A stretch of 64,000 bases of DNA from Myceligenerans crystallogenes. Lineage in GTDB: Bacteria > Actinomycetota > Actinomycetes > Actinomycetales > Cellulomonadaceae. The stretch covers positions 186,001 through 250,000 of the forward strand of contig NZ_BAAANL010000001.1 in NCBI RefSeq assembly GCF_039529775.1. The letters run 5' to 3'. The notes beneath the pieces are model-generated. The model saw only the letters and a list, made by a program, of their open reading frames with translations, did not search any database and had not been told where the DNA came from. The translations under genes were made by a program, and so were the position numbers. This document shows positions 34,350 through 42,950 of this stretch, one piece after another (position 1 is the first letter of the stretch; each line of letters begins with the position of its first letter).

Positions 34350-35532
34350 ACCTCGTCCAGGGGGCCTGGAGCTCCGAGAAGAGCTTCTGCTCCGCGGCCA
34401 CGCGTTCGCACCACGACTCGATGTCCGCGATGACCGGCCAGCGGCCGTCGTCCGTGCCGCGCCATTCGAGCCAGGCGTCGTCGGACACGATCTCCCGCGG
34501 CTCCGGGCCCGTGCGGACCGCCTCCAGGACGCGCATGAACGCGCCGGTCTCGGCGACCTCGCAGAGCAGCGGGCCGCCGGTGCGGCGCGCGGCGAGCAGG
34601 TCCTCGAGCAGGTCGGTGCGGCCGTACTCCTTCTCGGCCGTGACCGAGCCGGTCCGCAGCAGCACGCGGTCGAACTCGTACTCCAGCGTGATCGTGCCGC
34701 GCGTCCCGTGGACGATCACGCGCGACGCCGTCCGCACGTCCGTGCAGAGCGTCAGGCCGAAGCCGTACCGCCGCCCGTCCGTGCCGACCACGCGGACGGA
34801 CGACGTGTCGTCCGCCTCGATCGGGTTCGCGTGCCACAGCTCGGTGTCCACGTAGGCGACGTCCTCGGCGCGGCGGGCCCCGCCGATCCGCAGCGCGGTC
34901 GCCACGGCGTGCGCGAGCGGGTTCGTCACGACGCCGTCGACGACGTCGTGCCCGTCCAGGTGCCGCCGCCCGGCCCACGCCGACCGTGCCCAGTACGACG
35001 CCGTCCGCACCCACGCGCCGACCGCCCCGATCCCGGTGACCTCGCCGATCTCCCCGCTCTCGACCATGGCCGTCACGGCGGGCAGCGCGTGCGACCCGTA
35101 CGTCTGGAAGCCGACCTGGCAGAGCCGCCCGGTCCGCCGCGCGACGTCGACGAGCGCCGCGTGCTCCGCGAGCGAGGCGGTGGTCGGCTTCTCCAGCAGC
35201 ACGTCGATCCCCGCCTCCATGGCCGCCTGCGCGAGCGGCAGGTGGGTGTGGATCGGCGTGGACAGGACGACGACGTCGGGCAGCGGCTCGGGCCCGGACA
35301 GCAGGTCCCCGAGGTGGGCGTACCAGGTCGCCCCGGAGGCGTCGAGCGCCTCGCGATCCGGTTCCCGCGGGTCGACGACGGCGACGAGCCGGGCCTCGCC
35401 CCGCGCCTCCAGCTCGCTGACGCGCCGCACGTGCGACGCGCCGTGCCCGTGCACGCCGACGACGGCGATGCGCGGGGTGCCGGTCTCGCCGGTCCCCGGG
35501 GTGGCCCGGCCCGGCGGCGGCGTCGTCGTCAT
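34348..35532 (-). CDS. Gfo/Idh/MocA family oxidoreductase
   Basis: 394 residues. The Rossmann loop reads IAVVGVHGHGASHVRRV, a GVHGHG variant; the signature VLLEKPTTASLAEH is near residue 108 and VVTNPLAHAVATALRIGG is in the substrate domain. It overlaps the LacI-DUF6807 gene by 4 bases (ATGA), so both are made from one message. With the fused DUF6807 domain it probably acts on a pectin-derived sugar or sugar acid. Substrate unknown. Confidence 0.85.
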   Translation of the reverse strand: MTTTPPPGRATPGTGETGTPRIAVVGVHGHGASHVRRVSELEARGEARLVAVVDPREPDREALDASGATWYAHLGDLLSGPEPLPDVVVLSTPIHTHLPLAQAAMEAGIDVLLEKPTTASLAEHAALVDVARRTGRLCQVGFQTYGSHALPAVTAMVESGEIGEVTGIGAVGAWVRTASYWARSAWAGRRHLDGHDVVDGVVTNPLAHAVATALRIGGARRAEDVAYVDTELWHANPIEADDTSSVRVVGTDGRRYGFGLTLCTDVRTASRVIVHGTRGTITLEYEFDRVLLRTGSVTAEKEYGRTDLLEDLLAARRTGGPLLCEVAETGAFMRVLEAVRTGPEPREIVSDDAWLEWRGTDDGRWPVIADIESWCERVAAEQKLFSELQAPWTR

Positions 35533-37529
35533 ACGATCGCCTCCGCCACCGCGGCGGCCTCGCCCGCGTCGAGCTCGGTGTCGAAGAGCGCCGCGACCAG
35601 GCCCGTCGTCACCGACCCGCCGGCGGGCACCACCAGCGGCGCGTCCCAGGCGAGGGCCGGGCAGGCGCCCGGGTACTCGGCCGAGCGCACGAACCACGGC
35701 CGCACCGTGCCGGGCTGGGCGAGCACGAGCGTCGTCGGGCGGTCGCCGTGCCGCTGGGTGAACGCGATCCACGGCGAGCTGCTGCCGTGCGCGAGGGTCT
35801 CGCCCTCGCCCGCCACGGACAGCACCCGGGTGGAGTCGGCGATCGGCAGGCGCCAGAACAGGCCGCCGTAGCCCGCGCCGGGCCGCCCGTTGGTGGCGGG
35901 GGAGCGGATCTCCAGCGGGCCCTCGGTCGCGCGGAGGGTCGAGCGCCAGTCGAGCGCCCAGCCGTCCTCGAGCAGGCGCGCGGTCAGGGTGCGCTCCTCG
36001 GTGAGCTGGCGGCCGCCGTGCTCGTCGAGCCAGGCCAGCGTCTCGGTCAGGGCCGCGCCGGCGGGGCGCAGGTCGCTCGTGATCTGGCGCCCGTGGTTCT
36101 GCAGCAGGGTCGGGCCGACGTGCTCGATGAAGGTGCGCCCGCCCCAGTGGCTGGTGCCGTTCACGTCCGCGACGGCCATCCCGACGCCGTAGTGGTGCCG
36201 GTGGTCGACCGGCCCGGAGTCGGTCAGCGGCGTGCCGCCCAGGGTGTGGACCGGGTGCAGGTACGGGCGCGGGGCGTGCACGGGCGGGATGCGCTCGCCG
36301 CTCTCGCGGCGCGCGAGCGGCGTGCCCGCGGGGCCGTGGAGAACGATTGCGTCCTGGTCCTCGGACCAGTTCAGCGTGGTGCCCGACGGCGCCGGCGCGT
36401 CGTCGGCGGGTGTCGCCTGCTGCCCCGGCTCGCCGGCGGGTACCGCGCGGTCCGTGACATGCACGCGCTCGGGCCGGACGGGGACGGGTCCGGTGCTGGC
36501 GCGCACCTCGAGTTCCGTGGTGAATCGGGCGGACCGGGCAGGCTGGGCGTCGTCGTCCATCACTGCGGCTAGCTCCTTCCAGGCGTGTCGGCCGAGCTCC
36601 GCCTGCGGCACGGCGACGGTGGTGAGCGCCGGTGTCGCGTAGCGGGCCAGGTCGATGTCGTCGAATCCGGCCACCGAGATGTCGGCGGGCACGGCGACCC
36701 CGGCCTCGTTCAGGCCGGCGAGCAGACCGAACGCGACCAGGTCGTTGAAGGCGACGGCCGCGGTGGCGCGGCCGTCGAGCACGGCGCCGGTCGCCGCGTG
36801 GCCCGCGGCGATGTCCGGCCCGGCGGGGATCTCCTGCACGTCGAGGTGCGGGTGGCGCGCCAGGGCGCGGCGGATGCCCGCGCGGCGCTGCGCGTCCGAC
36901 GCCGAGGCGCCCGGGCCCGCGAGATACACGAGCCGGGTGTGGCCCAGCGTCACGAGGTGCTCGATGACCTGCACCGCCGCGCCCTCGTAGTCGACCAGCA
37001 GGCTGGGCGCGAGTACATCGTTTACCTGACGCCCGCCGGGAGCGGTACCGTCGGCCCGGGGAGGAGGTGGTGCCTGACGATTCAGCACGACGACGGGCTC
37101 GACCTCGGGGATCAGCTTGCCCAGGTCGTCGTCGGACATGCGCGGGGAGACGAGCACCAGCGCGTCGCAGCGCAGCCGCGCCTCCAGCGCGATGGCGGCC
37201 TCCTGGGTCTGGTCCTCGGCGGTGTCCGCGACCAGGACGCGGTAGCCGTCCTCGTCGGCGGCGTTCATCACGCCGTGGAGGATCTGCTGGAAGACCGGGT
37301 TGCCGACGTCGGGCATGACGAGCGCGACGGTCCGCGTGCGGCCGAGCGCGAGGTTCCGCGCGGCGTTGCTGGGCCGGTAGCTCAGCTGCTCGGCGGCCTC
37401 GCGGACGCGTTCGGCGATGTCCGCGGCGACCGTGCTGCGGCCGTTCATCACCCGCGACACCGTGGCGCGCGAAACTCCCGCGGCCTTGGCCACGTCACCG
37501 ATCGTCACTGCTGGTCGCCTGATGCTCAC
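35529..37529 (-). CDS. LacI regulator fused to a DUF6807 (PmoA-like) domain
   Basis: 666-residue fusion. Residues 1-350 are a complete LacI repressor: helix-turn-helix VTIGDVAKAAGVSRATVSRVMNGRS, hinge SNAARNLALG, effector domain to VAGFDDIDLARYATPALTTV. After a 35-residue Pro/Ala linker, residues about 385-666 match DUF6807, with RPYLHPVHTLGGTPLTDSGP and DHRHHYGVG (442-450). GTG 37529 is preferred because TACCTT forms a -10 box 6 bases upstream (leaderless); ATG 37547 is an alternative start that overlaps the operator. It is divergent from the ABC importer, with operators between them. The enzyme-like half may process or sense a pectin-derived ligand. Confidence 0.85.
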   Translation of the reverse strand: MSIRRPAVTIGDVAKAAGVSRATVSRVMNGRSTVAADIAERVREAAEQLSYRPSNAARNLALGRTRTVALVMPDVGNPVFQQILHGVMNAADEDGYRVLVADTAEDQTQEAAIALEARLRCDALVLVSPRMSDDDLGKLIPEVEPVVVLNRQAPPPPRADGTAPGGRQVNDVLAPSLLVDYEGAAVQVIEHLVTLGHTRLVYLAGPGASASDAQRRAGIRRALARHPHLDVQEIPAGPDIAAGHAATGAVLDGRATAAVAFNDLVAFGLLAGLNEAGVAVPADISVAGFDDIDLARYATPALTTVAVPQAELGRHAWKELAAVMDDDAQPARSARFTTELEVRASTGPVPVRPERVHVTDRAVPAGEPGQQATPADDAPAPSGTTLNWSEDQDAIVLHGPAGTPLARRESGERIPPVHAPRPYLHPVHTLGGTPLTDSGPVDHRHHYGVGMAVADVNGTSHWGGRTFIEHVGPTLLQNHGRQITSDLRPAGAALTETLAWLDEHGGRQLTEERTLTARLLEDGWALDWRSTLRATEGPLEIRSPATNGRPGAGYGGLFWRLPIADSTRVLSVAGEGETLAHGSSSPWIAFTQRHGDRPTTLVLAQPGTVRPWFVRSAEYPGACPALAWDAPLVVPAGGSVTTGLVAALFDTELDAGEAAAVAEAIV

Positions 37530-37547
37530 GTGCTGAAGGTACACCAT

Positions 37548-37596
37548 GGGAAACCGGTTCCTCATGTGGTACGTTCTGCAACAGCAACCGGTTTCC
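37548..37596. promoter_or_regulatory. Paired operators between LacI-DUF6807 and ABC importer genes
   Basis: GGGAAACCGGTTCCTC (37548-37563, containing perfect GGAACCGGTTTCC-type symmetry) and CAACCGGTTTCC (37585-37596) share the core of the site before pectate lyase (32710). Centres are about 34 bp apart. They sit over the divergent promoters. Confidence 0.75.
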
Positions 37597-37672
37597 TGGT
37601 TGTGGGTGCAACGGCGGGCCCCTTGCCGCACCCACGGGCGGGAATCCAGGTCGACGAAGACCGGAGGACGGA

Positions 37673-38596
37673 ATGTCTGTGATCCAAGAGGTCGCTCGGA
37701 CGCGGGGGGCCGCGCTCGAACGACGTAAGGGCGACGGCAAGTGGGCCGCGTTCTTCCTCGCCCCATGGTTCGTGGGGTTGTTCCTCATCACGGCGGGCCC
37801 CATGGCCGCGTCGCTGTACCTGTCCTTCACGGACTACGACCTGTTGTCGGCGCCGGAATGGATCGGCCTCGACAACTACGTGCGCATGTTCGAGGACCCG
37901 CGGCTCCTGAAGTCGCTGCAGGTCACGTTCACCTACGTGCTCGTGTCCGTGCCGCTCCAGCTCGCCGCCGCGCTCGCCCTGGCCCTGGTGCTCGACCGCG
38001 GCCTGCGCGGGCTGGCCCTGTACCGGTCGGTCTACTACCTGCCGTCACTGCTCGGCGGCAGCGTCGCGATCGCGATCCTCTGGCGGCAGATCTTCGGCGC
38101 GGACGGCCTGATCAACCAGGTGCTGAGCCTCGTCGGGATCGAGGGCGTCGGCTGGGTCTCGCACCCGGACCACGCCCTGGGCACGCTCATCATCCTCAAC
38201 GTGTGGACCTTCGGCGCCCCGATGGTCATCTTCCTCGCGGGCCTGCGGCAGATCCCGCAGATGTACTACGAGGCCGCGTCGATCGACGGCGCCGGCAGGT
38301 TCCGGCGGTTCTGGTCGATCACGATGCCGCTGCTCACGCCCATCGTGTTCTTCAACCTGGTGCTGCAGCTGATCAACGCGTTCCAGAACTTCACGCAGGC
38401 GTTCGTGGTGAGCGGGGGCAACGGCGGCCCCGCCGACTCGACCCTGCTCTACACGCTCTACCTGTACGAGAACGGGTTCTCCAGCCTGGACATGGGCTAC
38501 GCCTCGGCGATGGCCTGGTTCCTGGTCCTGATCATCGGCGGTATGACGCTCGTCAACTTCCTCGCCTCGAAGTATTGGGTCCACTACGATGACTGA
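37673..38596 (+). CDS. Carbohydrate ABC transporter permease, MalF type
   Basis: 307-residue inner-membrane protein with six predicted helices, starting AAFFLAPWFVGLFLITAGPMAASLYLSF. The ATPase-contact EAA loop is EAASIDGAGRFRRFWSITMPLL. GGAGGA lies 4 bases before ATG 37673. First gene of a three-gene importer downstream of paired LacI-type operators. Because the same operator precedes pectate lyase, the cargo is probably a pectin oligosaccharide. Confidence 0.92.
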   Translation: MSVIQEVARTRGAALERRKGDGKWAAFFLAPWFVGLFLITAGPMAASLYLSFTDYDLLSAPEWIGLDNYVRMFEDPRLLKSLQVTFTYVLVSVPLQLAAALALALVLDRGLRGLALYRSVYYLPSLLGGSVAIAILWRQIFGADGLINQVLSLVGIEGVGWVSHPDHALGTLIILNVWTFGAPMVIFLAGLRQIPQMYYEAASIDGAGRFRRFWSITMPLLTPIVFFNLVLQLINAFQNFTQAFVVSGGNGGPADSTLLYTLYLYENGFSSLDMGYASAMAWFLVLIIGGMTLVNFLASKYWVHYDD

Positions 38597-39521
38597 ACTC
38601 ACGACCGACTCGAAGCTCACCTTCGCCGAGCCGGCGCCGTCGGCCCCGCAGCGGAGCCGCCGCAACAGCCCCAGCAGGGCGGCGCGGAACGCGCGGCACG
38701 GCCTCGTGACCGCCCTCAAGCACACCGGGCTGATCCTCTTCGGCTTCGTGATGCTGTACCCGCTGCTGTGGATGGCGGTCAGCTCGATCAAGCCGGACGC
38801 GCTGATCTTCCGGGAACCCGGGCTCATCCCGACCGAGACGGACCTCAGCAACTACACCGAGGGCTGGGACGCGCTGCTGCACCCGTTCAGCCACTACCTG
38901 ATCAACTCGGCGATCATCGTGCTCGGGTCGGTGCTGGGGAACCTGTTCTCCTGCTCGCTGGCCGCGTACGCGTTCGCCCGGCTGAAGTTCCGCGGGCGCA
39001 ACTTCTGGTTCGCGATCATGCTGATGTCGATCATGCTGCCGATCCACGTCATCATCGTGCCGCAGTACGTGATGTTCTCCCAGCTGAGCTGGATCAACAC
39101 GTTCCTGCCGCTGATCGTGCCGAAGCTGCTGGCGACCGACGCGTTCTTCATCTTCCTCATGGTGCAGTTCTTCCGCGGCATCCCGAAGGAGCTCGACGAG
39201 GCCGCGCGCATCGACGGCGCCGGGCACCTGCGCATCTTCTGGCAGATCATGATGCCGCTGGCGGTCCCGGCCCTGGCGACGACCGCGATCTTCACGTTCA
39301 TCTGGACGTGGAACGACTTCTTCAGCCAGCTGATCTTCCTCACCAAGCCGGACATGTACACGGTGCCGATCGCGCTGCGGACCTTCGTCGACACCTCGGG
39401 CGAGAGCTCGTGGGGCGCGCTGTTCGCGATGTCGATGGTCTCCCTGGTCCCGGTGTTCCTCGTCTTCCTCTTCGGCCAGAAGTACCTGGTCAAGGGGATC
39501 GCCACGACAGGCATCAAGTAG
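38589..39521 (+). CDS. Carbohydrate ABC transporter permease, MalG type
   Basis: 310 residues with six predicted helices. The first is GLILFGFVMLYPLLWMAVSSIK and the EAA loop is DEAARIDGAGHLRIFWQIMMPLA. It overlaps the MalF-type gene by 8 bases, so translation is coupled. It pairs with that protein to form the membrane channel. A 40-residue Ser/Arg/Pro-rich N-terminus precedes the first helix. Confidence 0.92.
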   Translation: MTELTTDSKLTFAEPAPSAPQRSRRNSPSRAARNARHGLVTALKHTGLILFGFVMLYPLLWMAVSSIKPDALIFREPGLIPTETDLSNYTEGWDALLHPFSHYLINSAIIVLGSVLGNLFSCSLAAYAFARLKFRGRNFWFAIMLMSIMLPIHVIIVPQYVMFSQLSWINTFLPLIVPKLLATDAFFIFLMVQFFRGIPKELDEAARIDGAGHLRIFWQIMMPLAVPALATTAIFTFIWTWNDFFSQLIFLTKPDMYTVPIALRTFVDTSGESSWGALFAMSMVSLVPVFLVFLFGQKYLVKGIATTGIK

Positions 39522-39637
39522 CCGGCGCGCCGGGTGCCACCAGTACCCGGCGGCCGCCGTCGTCCCGCTCCGTCCCTCCGAATCCGTTCCTCCGAAACGA
39601 CCGATACGACGACGTCTCGTCACCCAGAAGGAGAGAA

Positions 39638-40969
39638 ATGCGTACCACAACGAACCAGCGCCACCGGCGGGCCGCCGCGGTGGCAGCGGGGGCCGCGGCC
39701 GCCGCACTGATCCTGTCCGCCTGTTCCGGCGGCGACTCCGGGCTCGGCGGGGGCGGCGAGCCGGTCGAGGCCAAGGAGTGCCCGTGCGAGATCCGCTTCG
39801 CCTGGTGGGGCTCCGACGAGCGGCACGCCGCGACCGAGGAGATCATCGCCGCGTTCGAGAAGGAGAACCCGGACATCGACGTCGTCCCCGACTTCACCGA
39901 CTGGGACGGCTACTGGAACAAGCTCTCGACGGCCGTCGCCGCCGGTGACACGCCCGACGTGATCACCCAGGAGGAGCGCTACGTCTCCGACTACGCCACG
40001 CGCGGCGTGCTGGCCGACCTGGGCACGCTCGACATCGACACCTCGAAGATCGACGAGGCCATCCTTGCCGGCGGCCAGATCGACGGCACCCAGTACGCGC
40101 TGCCGACCGGCATCAACTCCTACGCGCTCATGGCGAACCCCGCCGTGTTCGAGAAGGCCGGCGTCGAGATCCCGGACGACACGACGTGGACCTGGGAGGA
40201 GTACGTCGAGACCGCCAACGCGATCTCGGAGGGCGCCGGCAAGGGCGTCTGGGGCGTCCAGGACTACGGCTTCAACGAGGCCGGCCTGAACATCCTCGCG
40301 CGTCAGAAGGGCGAGAGCCTGTGGACGCCCGAGGGCGAGATCGGCGTCTCCGAGGAGACCGTGGCGCAGTTCTACCAGACCTCGCTCGACCTCATGGAGG
40401 GCGGCGGCCAGCCCGACGCCTCGCGCTCGCTGGAGTACCAGCACGCGGGCCCGGAGGGTTCGCTCGTCGGCACGAACGTGGGCGGCATGGCGCACTTCTG
40501 GTCGAACCAGCTCGGCGCGCTGACGGAGGCGTCCGGCGAGGAGATCCAGCTGCTGCGGTACCCGGGTGAGACCGAGGGCGAGCGCACCGGCGTCTACTAC
40601 AAGCCGGCGATGTTCTACTCCGTGTCGGCGAAGACCGAGTACCCCGACGCCGCGGCGAAGTTCGTGGACTTCATGCTCAACGCCGAGGAGGCCGCGAAGA
40701 TCAACCTGACCGACCGCGGCCTGCCGGCGAACTCGGAGATGCGTGAGCTGATCACGCCGGAGCTGGCCGACGCCGACCAGGCGATGGCCGACTACATGGC
40801 CGACATCGAGGACGAGATCGTCGACGCGCCGCCGGTGCCGCCGAACGGGTCGGCCGAGATGGAGGAGATCATGGAGCGGATCAACACCGAGGTGTTGTTC
40901 GAGCGGATCACGCCCGAGGAGGCGGCGACCATGTTCATGGAGGAGGTCGGGGCGGCCATCGCCGGCTGA
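39638..40969 (+). CDS. Extracellular sugar-binding lipoprotein
   Basis: 443-residue solute-binding protein of the importer. The lipoprotein signal ends in LILSAC with the acylated Cys at about 29, and the mature domain has RFAWWGSDERHAATEEIIAAFEKENPDIDV, typical of family 1 sugar-binding proteins. AAGGAGAGAA precedes ATG 39638, 116 bases after the MalG-type gene. No ABC ATPase gene follows; in related actinobacteria a shared MsmK-type ATPase encoded elsewhere serves such importers. Confidence 0.92.
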   Translation: MRTTTNQRHRRAAAVAAGAAAAALILSACSGGDSGLGGGGEPVEAKECPCEIRFAWWGSDERHAATEEIIAAFEKENPDIDVVPDFTDWDGYWNKLSTAVAAGDTPDVITQEERYVSDYATRGVLADLGTLDIDTSKIDEAILAGGQIDGTQYALPTGINSYALMANPAVFEKAGVEIPDDTTWTWEEYVETANAISEGAGKGVWGVQDYGFNEAGLNILARQKGESLWTPEGEIGVSEETVAQFYQTSLDLMEGGGQPDASRSLEYQHAGPEGSLVGTNVGGMAHFWSNQLGALTEASGEEIQLLRYPGETEGERTGVYYKPAMFYSVSAKTEYPDAAAKFVDFMLNAEEAAKINLTDRGLPANSEMRELITPELADADQAMADYMADIEDEIVDAPPVPPNGSAEMEEIMERINTEVLFERITPEEAATMFMEEVGAAIAG

Positions 40970-40986
40970 TCCCCTGGGCTCCTGTT

Positions 40987-41041
40987 GAGGGGGCCGGCGC
41001 GCGCGGCCGACGGGATGTCCGCCGCGCGCCCCGGCCCTCTC
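40987..41041 (+). terminator. GC-rich hairpin terminator of the ABC operon
   Basis: GAGGGGGCCGGCGCGCGCGG pairs imperfectly with a segment at about 41021-41041 shortly after the binding-protein stop, giving a stem of about 17-20 bp. Confidence 0.6.
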
Positions 41042-41136
41042 GGCTGCGTCCGGCGGGCACCGATCATCGGTGCCCCTGGTGGTGATCTGGTGGGTGGGCC
41101 TGCGCCCAGGGGTCTGCGAGACTGGTGCGAGGTCTT

Positions 41137-41152
41137 GGGAAAGCGCTTTTCG
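41137..41152. promoter_or_regulatory. LacI-type operator before the UxaA gene
   Basis: GGGAAAGCGCTTTTCG contains GGAAAGCGCTTTTC, almost palindromic with central CG, 11 bases before the GTG start. It resembles the operator at 21682. Confidence 0.65.
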
Positions 41153-41162
41153 GAGGGGAATC

Positions 41163-42950
41163 GTGGGATCTGGATCTGCTGACCTGCTGGTGCTGCGTGA
41201 GGGCGACGACGTCGCCGTCGCCACGCGCGATCTGCGTGGCGGGGAGGAGGTCTCCGCGTCGGGGCGGGCGTTCGTCGTCCGGTCGGACGTGCCGCGCGGG
41301 CACAAGATCGCGATGTCCGACGTCGGCACGGGCGGGCTCGTGCGCAAGTACGGCCAGGCGATCGGCATGGCGACGTCGGACATCGTGGCGGGCGACCACG
41401 TGCACTCCCACAACCTCGTGTTCGACGACGACGCCGCCCTCGCCCTCCGGCGTGACGACACCTCGGGCCGGGGTGCCCCGGGTCCGGAGGCAGGGGGTTC
41501 CGCGCCCGGCACCGCCTTCGGTGGCGGGGTCACGCCTTCCGCGGCGGGGGAGCGGCTGACGTTCCGGGGCTACCCGCGGGCCGACGGGCGGGTCGGGACG
41601 CGGAACTACCTGGCGATCCTCACCAGCGTGAACTGCTCGGCCTCGACGGCGAAGATGATCGCCGACCAGTTCCGCGGGGCCGCGCTCGACGAGTTCCCGA
41701 ACGTGGACGGGGTCATCGCGCTGACGCACACGAGCGGCTGCGGGATGGTGCCCGAGTCGGAGGGCGGGCAGATGCTGCTGCGCACGCTGCGGGGCCATGC
41801 GGCGCACCCGAACGTCGCCGGCCTCCTGGTCCTCGGGCTGGGGTGCGAGATGGTCCCCGGCGCGGCGCTGTCCGCGCGGAGCGGGGCGAGCGTGGATCTC
41901 GGGATGCCGGCCATGCCGGCGCCGGGAAGGACCGCCACGGGGTCGACCAGCGGGGAGACGCCCGCGGTCGCCGGGCACGAGGTCGCGGCGGCGTCGTCGG
42001 GCGGCGCGCCGTCGTCGGGCGTCATCGGCAGTGGCGGCGTCGACCCTGGTGTCGACGCGGGACTGCTCGCCTCGATTCCCGCGGACACCGTGGTGCGGTC
42101 GCTGACCATCCAGGAGACCGGGGGTGTGCGCGCGACCGTGCGTGCCGGGGTGGCGGCCGTGCGCGCGATGCTGCCGGAGCTGAACGCCCGGGAGCGGGTC
42201 GAGTGCGACGCGTCCGAGCTGGTGCTGGCTCTGAACTGCGGGGGATCGGACGGGTACTCCGGGATCACTGCGAACCCCGCGCTCGGCTGGGCCTCGGACC
42301 GGCTGGTGGAGCTGGGGGCCGCCTCGGTGCTGGCCGAGACGCCCGAGGTGTACGGGGCGGAGCACCTGCTCGCGGCGCGGGCCACGGAGCCCGCGGTCGC
42401 CGAGAAGCTCTTCGGGCGGATCGAGTGGTGGCGGGAGTACGTCGCGGCCGGGGGCGGGACGCTCGACAACAACCCGTCGCCGGGCAACAAGGCCGGCGGC
42501 CTGACCACGATCCTGGAGAAGTCGCTCGGAGCGGTGGCCAAGGGCGGCACCGCGCCCATGTCTGCGGTGTACGAGTACGCCGAGCCGATCGAGCCGCACG
42601 TCGGGTTCTCGTTCATGGACACCCCGGGCTACGACCCGGTGTCGGTGACCGGGCTGGTCGCGGGCGGGGCGAACGTCGTCGTCTTCACGACGGGCCGCGG
42701 GTCGGTGTTCGGCTGCCGCCCGTCGCCGTCGATCAAGGTCGCCACGAACACGCCCATGTACGAGCGCATGTCCGAGGACATGGACGTCAACGCGGGCGTC
42801 ATCGTGGACGGCGAGGCGACCGTGGCCGACGTCGGCCGGGTGATCCTCGACCGCATCCTGGCGGTCGCCTCGGGCGAGCGGACGGTCAGCGAGGACCTCG
42901 GCATCGGCGCCGAGGAGTTCATCCCCTGGCACGTCGGCGCGGTCACCTGA
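41163..42950 (+). CDS. UxaA-family altronate/galactarate-type dehydratase
   Basis: 595-residue cytoplasmic dehydratase for a hexonic or aldaric acid. The N-terminal SAF domain (about 1-95) contains RGHKIAMSDVGTGGLVRKYGQAIGMAT; the C-terminal domain has YPRADGRVGTRNYLAILTSVNCSAS, LTHTSGCGM, LNCGGSDGYSGITANPALGWASD and FMDTPGYDPVSVTGLVAGGANVVVFTTGRGS, with the iron-site cysteines. A roughly 50-residue Gly/Ser/Ala insertion near residues 255-305 is unusual. GTG 41163 follows GGAGGGG. In the galacturonate isomerase pathway it would act on D-altronate; partner genes are not in this window. Confidence 0.88.
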   Translation: MGSGSADLLVLREGDDVAVATRDLRGGEEVSASGRAFVVRSDVPRGHKIAMSDVGTGGLVRKYGQAIGMATSDIVAGDHVHSHNLVFDDDAALALRRDDTSGRGAPGPEAGGSAPGTAFGGGVTPSAAGERLTFRGYPRADGRVGTRNYLAILTSVNCSASTAKMIADQFRGAALDEFPNVDGVIALTHTSGCGMVPESEGGQMLLRTLRGHAAHPNVAGLLVLGLGCEMVPGAALSARSGASVDLGMPAMPAPGRTATGSTSGETPAVAGHEVAAASSGGAPSSGVIGSGGVDPGVDAGLLASIPADTVVRSLTIQETGGVRATVRAGVAAVRAMLPELNARERVECDASELVLALNCGGSDGYSGITANPALGWASDRLVELGAASVLAETPEVYGAEHLLAARATEPAVAEKLFGRIEWWREYVAAGGGTLDNNPSPGNKAGGLTTILEKSLGAVAKGGTAPMSAVYEYAEPIEPHVGFSFMDTPGYDPVSVTGLVAGGANVVVFTTGRGSVFGCRPSPSIKVATNTPMYERMSEDMDVNAGVIVDGEATVADVGRVILDRILAVASGERTVSEDLGIGAEEFIPWHVGAVT

